Below are positions 41,663-50,714 of a stretch of DNA of 64,000 nucleotides, in pieces; within the stretch, counting starts at the first letter, position 1, and each line of letters begins with the position of its first letter. The position numbers and the translations under genes are program-made. Origin of the DNA: Amycolatopsis keratiniphila subsp. keratiniphila (GTDB lineage: Bacteria; Actinomycetota; Actinomycetes; Mycobacteriales; Pseudonocardiaceae); contig NZ_LQMT02000013.1 of assembly GCF_001620365.2 (NCBI RefSeq), positions 161,917-225,916 on the forward strand, given 5' to 3'. The notes beneath the pieces were generated by a model. The model was not told the DNA's origin and did not search any database. It saw only the letters and a list, made by a program, of their open reading frames with translations.

Positions 41663-42412
41663 ATGAAACCCTGGGCACCCGGCGAGATCGTGGTGGATCC
41701 GAACGGCCCGGAACCGCTGTACTCCCAGGTCGCCCGGCAGATCGGCGCCGCCATCGAAGACGGCAGGCTGCCCAACGGTGCCCGGCTGGACAACGAGCTG
41801 GATCTGGCGGCGCGGTTGCACCTGTCGCGGCCGACCATCCGGCAGGCGATCCAGTCGCTGGTCAACCAGGGATTGCTCGTCCGTAAACGGGGTGTCGGCA
41901 CGCAGGTCGTCCGCACCAAGGTCGCCCGGCCGCTGCGGTTGAGCAGCCTCTTCGACGACCTCAGCGAACTCGGGGACAAGCCGGAATCCGTCGTCCTCGT
42001 GAACCGCGTCGAGCCCGCGGGTGACGAGGCGATCGAGCATCTCGAGACGCCGGGCTTGACCCACGTCCGGCGGTTGAAGCGGGTGCGCTCGACCGGCGGC
42101 GAGCCGCTGGCGATCATGAACAACTACCTGCCCGACGGCCTCATCGATCCGGCCGACGACGAACTGCGGGACAAGGGGCTCTACCAGTTACTGCGCTCGG
42201 CGGGTGTCCGTCTGCACGCCGCCCAGCAGAACGTCGGCGCCCGGCAGGCGACCGAGGAGGACGCCGAACTGCTCGACGAGAAGCCGGGCGCGGCGCTGCT
42301 CACCATGCGCCGCACCACCTACGACGAGTCCGGCAAGGTCGTGGAATACGGGTGGCACGTCTACCGGGCCTCGCGGTACTCGTTCAACCTCTCACTGACC
42401 AACAACGTCTGA
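41663..42412 (+). CDS. GntR-family transcriptional regulator (HutC subgroup)
   Basis: 249 residues. Winged helix about 20-85 (LYSQVARQIGAAIEDGRLPN, then RLHLSRPTIRQAIQSLVNQG), followed by a UTRA-type ligand domain (PLAIMNNYLPDGL, KPGAALLTMRRTTYDESGKV, EYGWHVYRASRYSFNLSL). Divergent from the aldolase/mmsA pair and so its probable repressor. Its 3' end overlaps the convergent permease gene by 21 bp. Confidence 0.9.
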   Translation: MKPWAPGEIVVDPNGPEPLYSQVARQIGAAIEDGRLPNGARLDNELDLAARLHLSRPTIRQAIQSLVNQGLLVRKRGVGTQVVRTKVARPLRLSSLFDDLSELGDKPESVVLVNRVEPAGDEAIEHLETPGLTHVRRLKRVRSTGGEPLAIMNNYLPDGLIDPADDELRDKGLYQLLRSAGVRLHAAQQNVGARQATEEDAELLDEKPGAALLTMRRTTYDESGKVVEYGWHVYRASRYSFNLSLTNNV

Positions 42413-43837
42413 CGGTTCGCGTTCCAGGTCGGTCTCCAGCGCCTCGTACACCGAAGGACGGAACCGGCGCAGCCAGACGGCGAGCGCGAGCCCGGCCAGC
42501 GCGACCACCAGGAGCAGCCACGGCAGGTGCGGTACGACGCCGTTGCTCGATCCGGCGAGCGTCGGGAAATTGAGGATCGCCAGCGTCACGATGAGCCCGA
42601 GCCCCACCGCGCCCAGGCCGGGGGCGATCAGCGTCTTCACGACCCGGCGGTCCCGTGTCCGGCGGAAGTAGACCAGGATCGCCACGGCCGCGAACAACTG
42701 CAGGGTGAGGATCCCGAGCGTGCCGAAGCCGGTCATGCTCGCGGTGAGGTCGGCGACCGGGTCGAGCCCGGCGAGCCGGAACGCCAGCGCCACCACCGAA
42801 CCGAAGACCAGCTGGACGATCGAGGCGTAACGCGGCGCGCCGTTGCGCGGGCTGGTCTTGCCGAGCAGACGCGGCAGCACACCGACCCGGCCCAGCGCGT
42901 ACAGGTAGCGGGTGGCCGAATTGTGCAGCGCCAGCAGCGCCGCGAACAGGCTGACCACCAGGAGCAGCAACATCAGCTTGGTCAACGGGCCGCCGAGGTA
43001 CTCCTGGGCGACCGAAAGCACGAGATCCCCGCTCGACAGATGTGCGGCGGCCACGTCCTGCGCCTGCTCGGCGCCGATCGCGCTGACCACGGCCCAGGTC
43101 GTGAACGCGGCGAACACCCCGATGAACCCGATCGCGATGTAGGTGGCCCGCGGGATCGTCCGCTGGGGATCCTTGGCCTCCTCGCCGAACAGCGCCGTCG
43201 CCTCGAAACCGATGAAAGCGTTGGCGGCGAACAACAACGCGAGTCCGCCGGCACCTTGGAACATCACGGACGGGCTGAACGCGGCGAACGAGAAACCGTG
43301 CCGGAACAGCACGCTGAAGTCCATGATCAGCAGAATCGACACTTCGAGGATCAGCGAGACACCCAGTACCTTCGCGCTGACCGCGATCCCGCGACGGCTG
43401 AGCAGGAGGACCAGCGCGACCGAAAGCGCGCTCCAGAACAGCCAATCGAGTTTCAGGCCGAAGACGTCGTCGATCGCCGTGGAGGTGAAGAACCCGCTCG
43501 TGCCGATCGCTCCGGCGACGAAACAGTTGTAGCCGAGCATCGCGACGAAACCGGCGACGAGACCCGGCGTCCTGCCCAGGCCCTTGACCACGAAGGCGTA
43601 GAAGCCACCCGCGCTGGTGAGGACGCGCGACATCTGCGCGTACCCGACCGCGAACAGCAGCAGGACGACCGTCGCCAGCAGGAACGCCGCGACCATGCCG
43701 CCGCCGTTGCCGACCGCGATGCCGATGGCCGCGATCACGATCATCCCGGTCAGCGGCGCGACCGCGGCGAGTACGAGGAAGACGATGCCCGGCACGCCCA
43801 GGACGTTCTTGGCGAGCGACGTGTCGTCACGGCTCAT
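42392..43837 (-). CDS. APC-family amino-acid permease
   Basis: 481 residues with about 12 membrane helices. N-terminal LGVPGIVFLVLAAVAPLTGM and central NAFIGFEATALFGEEAKDPQ are typical of the APC superfamily. A large outer loop lies near residues 235-265. The substrate is unknown. A single gene ~170 bp from another permease gene on the same strand. Confidence 0.88.
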   Translation of the reverse strand: MSRDDTSLAKNVLGVPGIVFLVLAAVAPLTGMIVIAAIGIAVGNGGGMVAAFLLATVVLLLFAVGYAQMSRVLTSAGGFYAFVVKGLGRTPGLVAGFVAMLGYNCFVAGAIGTSGFFTSTAIDDVFGLKLDWLFWSALSVALVLLLSRRGIAVSAKVLGVSLILEVSILLIMDFSVLFRHGFSFAAFSPSVMFQGAGGLALLFAANAFIGFEATALFGEEAKDPQRTIPRATYIAIGFIGVFAAFTTWAVVSAIGAEQAQDVAAAHLSSGDLVLSVAQEYLGGPLTKLMLLLLVVSLFAALLALHNSATRYLYALGRVGVLPRLLGKTSPRNGAPRYASIVQLVFGSVVALAFRLAGLDPVADLTASMTGFGTLGILTLQLFAAVAILVYFRRTRDRRVVKTLIAPGLGAVGLGLIVTLAILNFPTLAGSSNGVVPHLPWLLLVVALAGLALAVWLRRFRPSVYEALETDLEREPSDVVGQ

Positions 43838-44003
43838 TCGGTGCTCCTCGTCTCGGCTGGACGGCCAGTATGGGAGCGGAGGCGGGCTGGGGCTTTGCCT
43901 TTGCGCGCGCGGTGCTTGTTCGCCGGCGCTGAGTGCTCAGAGTGGGTGTCCGCGTTCGAGGCCGGTCGACCGGGATCGACGCGTTCAGAGCACGCGCGAG
44001 TAT

Positions 44004-45275
44004 TCATCCGGACCTTCCGGAGAACTTCAGGTAGAGCAGTGCCCCCATCGCGAGCGCCACCGCGAACAACAGGTACCAGCCCGCCAACAGGAGCACGCCG
44101 AACACCAGGACCGTCGCGATCATCGCGAACCACCGTTGTTTGCCGCCGGACGGCAGAAGTCGGACCCCGGCGGCCATCGCCACCAGGTAGATCGCGATCA
44201 GGCAGGCGTTCTCCGCGAGCAACGCCTGTTCCAGTTCGAATCCGGTGAGGATCGCGACGAGGAAGCTGATCGCGGTCCCGGCGGTCACCACGAGCAGACT
44301 GCGCCTCGGAACGTCACCCGATCGGCTGCCCTTGGCCAGCCAACGCGGCAGGGCTCCATCACGGCCCAGCGCTGCGCCGAGTTTCGCCATACTCGCCACG
44401 AACACGTTGAGGACCCCGAGCGTGACCACGACGGCGATCACCGCGGCGACCACGCGAACGGAGGTATCGAGCCCTTCGCCGAGCAACGCGGCCAGTGGTG
44501 CTTCGGTTTCCCCGGCTCGCGGGCCGAGCACGAGAATCGTCATCCCGCCGACGGCGAGATAGAGCACACCGATGACGACGATGGAGATTCCCGTGGCCAA
44601 CGGCAGATCCCGCCGCGGATTCCGGAAATCGGGGGCCAGATGAGTCACGGTCTCCCAGCCGATGAAGGCCCACATCAGCAGGCTGATCGCGGTCGCGATA
44701 CCGGCGACCCCGTGCGGCGCGAACGGCTGAAGGTTGGCCGTGTCCGCTTTCGGCGCCGCGAGCACCACGGCGCCGACCAGGAGAAGTGCCAGAAAACCGG
44801 TGAGCACCAGTTGTACACGGCCGGACAGGTGCACGCCGAAAAGGTTCACCCCGATGGCGATGAGCACCAGCACGGCGGCCAGGAACATCGTCATCGTCTG
44901 GCCGCCACCGACCAGTTCGGTGATGTAGGCCGCGCCGAAAGCGCTGGCGGCGGGCATTCCCGCCAGGGTGCCGAAATAGAACCACCATCCGGTCACGGCC
45001 GAGGTCTTCGGCCCGAACGCCCGCAGGGCGAACGTCGCCGGCCCGCCGGCATCCGGATGCCGTCCCGCCAGCGCGCCGAAGGTCGCCGCGACCGGGGCGG
45101 AGACCAGAACCAGGACCAGGAAGGCGATCAGGGACGCCGGACCCGCCGCTTTGGCCGCCAGCGACGGCAGTACCAGCAGACCGGTGCCGAGGACGGCGCC
45201 GACGTATAGCGCGACGCCCTGCGGCACGGTCAAATGCCGGGTGTTCGACCGGTGCTCGACTGTCGATCGGCTCAT
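44004..45275 (-). CDS. APC-family permease, YjeH-like
   Basis: 423 residues, 11-12 membrane helices. GVALYVGAVLGTGLLVLPSLAAKAAGPAS at the start and LLMWAFIGWETVTHLAPDFRNPRRD in the middle match the small branch that includes the E. coli methionine/valine exporter YjeH. Direction of transport therefore may be outward. ATG 45275. Confidence 0.85.
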   Translation of the reverse strand: MSRSTVEHRSNTRHLTVPQGVALYVGAVLGTGLLVLPSLAAKAAGPASLIAFLVLVLVSAPVAATFGALAGRHPDAGGPATFALRAFGPKTSAVTGWWFYFGTLAGMPAASAFGAAYITELVGGGQTMTMFLAAVLVLIAIGVNLFGVHLSGRVQLVLTGFLALLLVGAVVLAAPKADTANLQPFAPHGVAGIATAISLLMWAFIGWETVTHLAPDFRNPRRDLPLATGISIVVIGVLYLAVGGMTILVLGPRAGETEAPLAALLGEGLDTSVRVVAAVIAVVVTLGVLNVFVASMAKLGAALGRDGALPRWLAKGSRSGDVPRRSLLVVTAGTAISFLVAILTGFELEQALLAENACLIAIYLVAMAAGVRLLPSGGKQRWFAMIATVLVFGVLLLAGWYLLFAVALAMGALLYLKFSGRSG

Positions 45276-45324
45276 GACCTTCGGATACCCCGCGCGCGCC
45301 CGGGGTCAACTTCGCCGTGTGCCT

Positions 45325-45777
45325 TCAAGACTCCCGCGGCGCGGGAAAAGAAGGCCATCCGTGCGGCTTGTCCAGAATCTCGATCGTCGCCTGGTCGACC
45401 AGGAAATACTGGCCGCCGTCCTCGCGTGGGTTCGTATAAGCGGCCGTGGCCACCGACTTGCCGAAATCGGCCATCACCGCGATGGGATAGCCGCCGTCGA
45501 AGATCTCACCGTGCGCCGCCGTCGCGACGGTCCCGGATTCGTACCAGGTCACGAAATACTGAGCCGGACCGGTTTCGAAGACACACAGCGTCGATTCCTT
45601 CTGGCGGACACCGGCGAAATCGCCGGACACGCCGGTCCAGATCATCGTCGTCCTGTCCGCGTAATGCTGCTCCAGCACGTTTCCCGAGCCGTAGTGGAAG
45701 TTCGCGCGGAGCCCGACGAGGTCGGTGCTGAGCCGATGGGTCCCGGTCACGGGGAAGAAGCGGACGTCGAGTTGCAC
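45325..45777 (-). CDS. MoaF-like / phenolic-acid-decarboxylase-fold protein
   Basis: 150 residues from GTG 45777, chosen because GGAGG lies 8-9 bp upstream; an in-frame start 51 bp further has no such site. A beta-barrel pattern with Tyr/Trp-rich strands (FHYGSGNVLEQHYADRTTMI, QYFVTWYESGTVATAAH) resembles the MoaF C-terminal lipocalin-like domain. Function unknown. Confidence 0.68.
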   Translation of the reverse strand: MQLDVRFFPVTGTHRLSTDLVGLRANFHYGSGNVLEQHYADRTTMIWTGVSGDFAGVRQKESTLCVFETGPAQYFVTWYESGTVATAAHGEIFDGGYPIAVMADFGKSVATAAYTNPREDGGQYFLVDQATIEILDKPHGWPSFPAPRES

Positions 45778-45876
45778 GGGCTGAACCTCCGGATCGCTGG
45801 TATCCGCAGGTTTAGCAGCCCGTCGCACCTCGATCGTTGTCCGGCGAAGCGATCCTGTTGTCGATGAACGCGAGGA

Positions 45877-46350
45877 TCAGTCGAACATGCCGGGCTGGTA
45901 GTCGCCCGCCGGCGTCCGGGCGATGACGTTGAGCCGGTTGTACGCGTTGATCGCGGCGATCAACGCGATCAGGGCGCCGATCTGCTCGTCGTCGTAGTGC
46001 TCGCGCACCTGCGCCCAGGTGTCGTCGCTGACGCCGTGGTGCGCGTCGGCGATCCGGGTGCCCTCCTCGGCGAGCGCCAAGGCCGCACGCTCGGCCTCGG
46101 TGAACACGTTCGCCTCCCGCCAGGCGGCGACCAGGTTGAGCCGCACCGAGGTCTCGCCCGCCTTCGCGGCGTCCTTGCTGTGCATGTCGGTGCAGAAGCC
46201 GCAGCCGTTGATCTGGCTGGCGCGCAGCTTCACCAGGTCCTGGGTCGCGTGCGGCAGCGAGGATTCCTCGATCGGGCGGTTCGCGGCGCCGAGACGCTTG
46301 ACGTACTTGAGGATGACTTCGTTCTCGAACAGGTTGACTCGCGGTTCCAT
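45877..46350 (-). CDS. Carboxymuconolactone decarboxylase / AhpD-like protein
   Basis: 157 residues, all helical. The redox motif is C50-G-F-C53 followed by H57 (INGCGFCTDMHSKDA), as in AhpD-type peroxidase partners and hydroperoxide reductases. Likely a thiol-dependent peroxidase or peroxide-defence protein. Stands alone; ATG 46350 after GAGGGAAGATC. Confidence 0.9.
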   Translation of the reverse strand: MEPRVNLFENEVILKYVKRLGAANRPIEESSLPHATQDLVKLRASQINGCGFCTDMHSKDAAKAGETSVRLNLVAAWREANVFTEAERAALALAEEGTRIADAHHGVSDDTWAQVREHYDDEQIGALIALIAAINAYNRLNVIARTPAGDYQPGMFD

Positions 46351-46501
46351 GATCTTCCCTCTCGGTCGATTGCTGCCTACATGACGAGCCGGGCGGAGAG
46401 GTTGTGACAGCTTTCGGAGTGACGCCGGTCACGCATGTCGAGGCCGTGTCCATCACGCACATCCGAACGCATCAAATGCGTGAAAGTGCGCTAACAGAGC
46501 A

Positions 46502-46530
46502 TTGACGTTGCACAAAACTGCACCTAACGT
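46502..46530 (+). promoter_or_regulatory. Promoter with embedded operator for the sugar operon
   Basis: TTGACG (46502-46507), a 17-bp spacer, and TAACGT (46525-46530) form a plausible sigma-70-type promoter. The spacer holds TTGCACAAAACTGCAC, and its CACAAAACTGC recurs before the sugar-binding-protein gene at 49265. A repressor there would block polymerase; the DeoR protein at 55646 is the obvious candidate. Confidence 0.55.
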
Positions 46531-46568
46531 GACAGCTATTGCGCACAACTGGCACGGATGGGGAGTTC

Positions 46569-47450
46569 ATGAGCGGGACCTTCATGGCGGCGGAGATCGC
46601 GAGCCAGCCCGGCCGCTGGCGGGAAGCGGCGGCGCTGGCCTCGGCGAACAGTGAGCTGCTGCCGCCGCCGGGCGCGCGGGTCGCGATCGTCGGCTGCGGC
46701 ACGTCGTGGTTCATCGGCCAGGCGTACGCCGTCCTTCGCGAGTCCGCCGGGCTCGGCGAGACCGACGCCTTCGCCGCGTCGGAGTTCCCGGAGGGGCGCG
46801 GCTACGACCACGTCGTGGCGCTGACCAGGTCGGGCACCACGACCGAGGTCCACGCCCTGCTGGCGAAGCTGCGGGGCAAGACGCCGACCATCGCGATCAC
46901 CGGCGTGCCCCGCGAGATCGAGGCCGCCGCGGACACGATCGTCGACCTGTCCGTCGTCGACGAACGCTCGGTCGTGCAGACCCGCTTCGCCACGACGGCG
47001 CTGGCAATGCTGCGTGCGCACCTCGGCGAGGATCTGACCGCGGTCGCCGACCAGGCCGAGCGCGTGCTCGCCGAACCGTTGCCCGACGAACTCGTCGGCG
47101 CCGGGCAGTTCAGCTTCCTCGGCACCGGCTGGTCCGTCGGCATCGCGAACGAGGCCGCGCTCAAGTTCCGGGAGGCGTGCCTGCTGTGGACCGAGTCGTA
47201 TCCGGCGTGGGACTACCGCCACGGGCCGATCAGCATCAGCGAACCCGGCCGCGTGACCTGGATGTTCGGGAAGGCGCCGGAGGGGCTGGCCGAAGACGTC
47301 GCCCGCGCGGGCGGGCTGTTCGTCGAGAGCGGCCTGGACCCGCTGGCGGATCTGGTCCGCGCGCAGCGTGTCGCCGGGGCCATCGCCGCCCGCAAGGGCC
47401 TCGACCCGGACAACCCCCGCAGTCTCACCCGTTCCGTCGTCCTGACCTGA
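46569..47450 (+). CDS. SIS-domain sugar isomerase/deaminase (AgaS-like)
   Basis: 293 residues from ATG 46569 after GGGGAG. Two SIS folds. The phosphosugar loop is LTRSGTTTEV (residues 85-94). The second half has LGTGWSVGIANEAALKFREA and WDYRHGP, the latter matching the catalytic HGP region of GlmS/AgaS-type enzymes. Expected role: convert a 6-phospho-aminosugar (such as galactosamine 6-phosphate) to the ketose phosphate. First gene of a run with a PfkB kinase and a class II aldolase, which act on the next steps. Confidence 0.85.
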   Translation: MSGTFMAAEIASQPGRWREAAALASANSELLPPPGARVAIVGCGTSWFIGQAYAVLRESAGLGETDAFAASEFPEGRGYDHVVALTRSGTTTEVHALLAKLRGKTPTIAITGVPREIEAAADTIVDLSVVDERSVVQTRFATTALAMLRAHLGEDLTAVADQAERVLAEPLPDELVGAGQFSFLGTGWSVGIANEAALKFREACLLWTESYPAWDYRHGPISISEPGRVTWMFGKAPEGLAEDVARAGGLFVESGLDPLADLVRAQRVAGAIAARKGLDPDNPRSLTRSVVLT

Positions 47451-47457
47451 GATCATC

Positions 47458-48348
47458 ATGATCGTCACCGTCACGCCGAACACCGCGCTGGACGTCACGT
47501 ACACAGTGGACGGTCTCCGGCCGGGTGACGTGCACCGGCTGCGGGAGGTGCGGCACCGGGCGGGCGGCAAGGGCGTCAACGTCGCCCGTGTGCTGCACAC
47601 GCTCGGCGCAGACGTCCGCGCGATCTTCACTGCGGGCGGTGCGACGGGTGCCACCGTCGTGGGCGATCTCGCGGCGGCGGGCATCCCGGCCACCGCCGTT
47701 CCGATCGGCGGCGAGACCCGGCGCACCATCACGGTTCTCGCGGACGACGGATCGGTCACGCTGCTGAACGAGCCAGGGCCACGGCTCGCCGGAAACGAGT
47801 GGCAAGCGTTTGCGACAGCCGTCCAAGCCCGCCAGCCCGACGTGCTCGTCTGCTCGGGCAGCCTTCCGCCGGGAGCCGGGGGATACGCCGGGTTGTTCGG
47901 CGGCGCACCGTCCATCTTGGACACTTCCGGCGAGGCGCTGCTCGCCGGACTGGCCGGGAAGCCGTCCGTCGTCAAACCGAACGCCGACGAACTGCGCGAG
48001 GTCACCGGCCTCCGGGATCCGGTGGCCGCCGCGACCGAACTGCGCAAGGCCGGGGCCGGCGCCGTCGTCGTCTCGCTGGGTGCCGAAGGGCTGCTGGCGG
48101 TGACCGGCTCCGGCACCTGGCACGCGGCACCGTCCACTGTGCTCAGTGGCAACACGACCGGCGCGGGTGACGCCGTCGTCGCCGCGCTGGCGCTGGGGCT
48201 GAGCCGCGCCGAATCCTGGCCGGACATCCTGCGCCGCGCCGTCGCGTTGTCCGGGGCGGCCGTGCTCGGCCCGCTCGCCGGGGACGTCGACCTCGAGCAC
48301 TACCGAGCCGAACAGGGGCTGGTCGCCGTGCGCGCCCGCCCGGACTAG
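47458..48348 (+). CDS. PfkB-family phosphofructokinase/tagatose-6-phosphate kinase
   Basis: 296 residues. PfkB signatures: N-terminal ITVTPNTALDVTY-type start (MIVTVTPNTALD), HRAGGKGVNVARVLHTLG near 33, and the ATP/anion-hole motif GNTTGAGDAV with catalytic D238. This subgroup (FruK/LacC) phosphorylates fructose 1-phosphate or tagatose 6-phosphate. Between the isomerase and aldolase genes, tagatose-6-phosphate is the more likely substrate. Confidence 0.9.
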   Translation: MIVTVTPNTALDVTYTVDGLRPGDVHRLREVRHRAGGKGVNVARVLHTLGADVRAIFTAGGATGATVVGDLAAAGIPATAVPIGGETRRTITVLADDGSVTLLNEPGPRLAGNEWQAFATAVQARQPDVLVCSGSLPPGAGGYAGLFGGAPSILDTSGEALLAGLAGKPSVVKPNADELREVTGLRDPVAAATELRKAGAGAVVVSLGAEGLLAVTGSGTWHAAPSTVLSGNTTGAGDAVVAALALGLSRAESWPDILRRAVALSGAAVLGPLAGDVDLEHYRAEQGLVAVRARPD

Positions 48349-48359
48349 GAGAACAAGTC

Positions 48360-49241
48360 ATGCCTCTGGTGGGAACCGGGGAGATCGTCGGCGCCGCCGC
48401 GGCGGCCCGGCACGGCTGCGGCGCGTTCAACGCGATCCAGCTCGAACACATCACCGCGATCATCGACGGCGCCGCCGCGGCGGAAGCGCCGGTGATCGTG
48501 CAGCTGAGCCAGAACGCCGTGAAGTACCACGGCTCACTGGCGCCGGTCGGTACAGCCGCTCTCGCGGCGGCCAGAGAGGCCCCGACGCCGGTCGCGGTAC
48601 ACCTCGACCACGCGGAATCGGCCGACCTGGTCCGCGAGGCGGTCGCGCTCGGCTTCGGCTCAGTCATGTTCGACGCGTCCAAACTGGACTACACCGACAA
48701 CGTGCGCGCCACGCGGGAAGTCGCCGCGTACTGCCACGACCACGGCGTATGGGTGGAGGCCGAACTCGGCGAGGTCGGGGGCAAGGACGGCGTCCACGCA
48801 CCCGGCGCGCGCACCGATCCCAAGGAGGCGGCGGAGTTCGTCGCGTCCACCGGGATCGACGCGCTGGCGGTGGCGGTGGGCAGTTCGCACGCCATGCTCA
48901 CCCGGGACGCCGCGCTGGACTTCGGACTGATCGCGCGGCTGCGGGAGCGTGTGCCGGTGCCGCTGGTGCTGCACGGATCGTCCGGCGTGCCCGACGACGG
49001 GCTGGCCGAAGCCGTACGAGCCGGGATGACGAAGATCAATATCGCCACCCAGCTCAACAAGGTGTTCACCGCGGCCGCGGCGGAGGATTGGCATGCGCAT
49101 CCGGAGCGCGTCGACCCGCGGAAGTACCTCGGTGCCGGGCGCGACGCGGTCGCCGTCGAGGTGCGACGGCTGCTGGGAGTGCTCAAGCTTGATCATGTTG
49201 AACCGGTCAAGGTGACGATTGAGCAGACTTTGCGCGATTGA
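48360..49241 (+). CDS. Class II ketose-bisphosphate aldolase (tagatose/fructose type)
   Basis: 293 residues. Zinc-dependent aldolase with HLDHAE (H81, D83, H84), further ligands in EAELGEVGGKDGVH and VLHGSSGVPDDGLAEAV, and NIATQLNK for phosphate binding. GatY/KbaY-like enzymes of this size split tagatose 1,6-bisphosphate into dihydroxyacetone phosphate and glyceraldehyde 3-phosphate. Starts 11 bp after the kinase gene. Confidence 0.9.
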   Translation: MPLVGTGEIVGAAAAARHGCGAFNAIQLEHITAIIDGAAAAEAPVIVQLSQNAVKYHGSLAPVGTAALAAAREAPTPVAVHLDHAESADLVREAVALGFGSVMFDASKLDYTDNVRATREVAAYCHDHGVWVEAELGEVGGKDGVHAPGARTDPKEAAEFVASTGIDALAVAVGSSHAMLTRDAALDFGLIARLRERVPVPLVLHGSSGVPDDGLAEAVRAGMTKINIATQLNKVFTAAAAEDWHAHPERVDPRKYLGAGRDAVAVEVRRLLGVLKLDHVEPVKVTIEQTLRD

Positions 49242-49244
49242 GTG

Positions 49245-49275
49245 TTGACATGTGCGTGAAACCTCACAAAACTGC
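49245..49275 (+). promoter_or_regulatory. Promoter/operator region before the sugar ABC operon
   Basis: TTGACA at 49245-49250 is a good -35; no strong -10 follows at normal spacing. CACAAAACTGC at 49265-49275 is identical to the 11-mer in the 46.5 kb promoter. Shared control of the catabolic and transport operons is likely. Confidence 0.5.
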
Positions 49276-49322
49276 GCAAGAACAAGCAGAACTTGTGTGA
49301 TCTTCGATCCAGGTGGTGGCGG

Positions 49323-50714
49323 ATGCGGGTAGGCAGGCTCACGGTATTGGCGGCAGGGGCGGCGCTCCTGCTCGCGGGATGCGGCGGCGGGGACACGGCC
49401 GGTGGCACCGGCGAGAACGCCCTCCCGGGCGTCGATCAGTTCCTCAACGCGCCCTGTCCGGAGGCGGGGGTGAAACCCGCGACGGACAAGGAATTCACGT
49501 ACTGGTCCATGTGGACGGCCGACGAGCCGCAGGGCAAGGTCCTCCAGAAGGCCTTCAAATGCTTCCAGGAGAAGACCGGCGTCAAGGTCGACGTGCAGTG
49601 GCTGGGCCGCAAGGCCTACACCCAGAACCTGGTGCCCGCGCTGAACACCGACGCCGTGCCGGACCTGTTCGATCAGGACGTCAGCAAGGTCGGCGCGGCG
49701 GTCATGACGCCGGGCGGCACGCAGAGCGTCGACGACGTGTTCGCGATGAAGGTCGGCGAGGGCGACAAGACCGTCAAGGACGTGCTTTCGCCCAGCTCGT
49801 ACGACTTCCCGCAGAACAAGGACCGTGAGGGCCACAACTTCATGGTCCCGTACACGATCCAGTCGAGCGCCTGGTGGTTCAACAAGGACACCGCCGGCGA
49901 CATCCAGCAGCCGAAGACGATGGACGAGCTGATCGCCCTGTTCGACAAGGCGAAGGCCGACGGCAAGGCCGCGATCAGCCTCGACGGCGACATCCCGTTC
50001 TACAACATGTACTTCTACACCCAGCTCGCCGAGCGTTACGTCGGCGCGGGCGGGCTGTACAAGGCCGCGACCGACAAGACCGGTCAGGCGTGGAAGACCG
50101 ACCCCGGTTTCCTCAAGGCCGCCACCGAAACCGCGAAGCTGCCCAAGTACTTCATCGACGGCTGGGACGCGGCGAAGTTCCCGCAGGTGCAGCAGCGCTG
50201 GGCCGACGGTGACTCCCGGTTCCTCTACGTCGGCAGCTGGGCGCCGAGCGAGACCCGCGAGTACCTGGACAAGCAGGGCGCCGGGACGAAGATCAACTAC
50301 GGCTCCTTCCAGTTCCCGATGCCCGAAGGCGCCACGCACGACACCGTCGAGCAGATGTCGATCGGCTTCTCGGTGACCAAGAAGGCCAAGCACGCCGAGG
50401 CGGCCAAGGCGTTCATCGCCTACTTCCTCAACAAGGACCTGCTCGCCGGGATCCCGATCGTGGCCGACAACCTCGTGCCGCGCGCGGACCTCGCCGTGCC
50501 GGACGACCTGAAGCAGGTCAAGGCCGCGCTGGACGACCCGAAGAAGGAGCACGTCCTGCAGTACGACGGGATCGACGGTATCGCCGGCGGCAAATGGCAG
50601 ACCGACGTCTTCGACCCCGCCGACATCGCGCTGCTGAAGGGCCAGATCACCCCGCAGCAGTTCGTGGACCAGCTCGCCACCAAGGGCGCCGAATTCTGGA
50701 AGAACCAGGGCTGA
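49323..50714 (+). CDS. ABC sugar transporter substrate-binding lipoprotein
   Basis: 463 residues from ATG 49323 (GTGGCGG upstream), with lipobox LLLAGC. A type I (SBP_bac_1-like) carbohydrate-binding protein: YWSMWTADEPQGKVLQKAFK, FDQDVSKVGAAVM, WWFNKDTAGDIQQPKTMDEL. Co-operon with two permeases and an ATPase. Which sugar it binds is inferred from the neighbouring enzymes, favouring GalNAc or a GalNAc-containing saccharide. Confidence 0.92.
   Translation: MRVGRLTVLAAGAALLLAGCGGGDTAGGTGENALPGVDQFLNAPCPEAGVKPATDKEFTYWSMWTADEPQGKVLQKAFKCFQEKTGVKVDVQWLGRKAYTQNLVPALNTDAVPDLFDQDVSKVGAAVMTPGGTQSVDDVFAMKVGEGDKTVKDVLSPSSYDFPQNKDREGHNFMVPYTIQSSAWWFNKDTAGDIQQPKTMDELIALFDKAKADGKAAISLDGDIPFYNMYFYTQLAERYVGAGGLYKAATDKTGQAWKTDPGFLKAATETAKLPKYFIDGWDAAKFPQVQQRWADGDSRFLYVGSWAPSETREYLDKQGAGTKINYGSFQFPMPEGATHDTVEQMSIGFSVTKKAKHAEAAKAFIAYFLNKDLLAGIPIVADNLVPRADLAVPDDLKQVKAALDDPKKEHVLQYDGIDGIAGGKWQTDVFDPADIALLKGQITPQQFVDQLATKGAEFWKNQG

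Noticed and set aside
45812..46462. A 216-residue frame overlapping the AhpD-like gene in another phase
   Set aside because: The AhpD-like frame has the CxxC-H motif and a good ribosome-binding site; the alternative is Arg/Gly-rich shadow.
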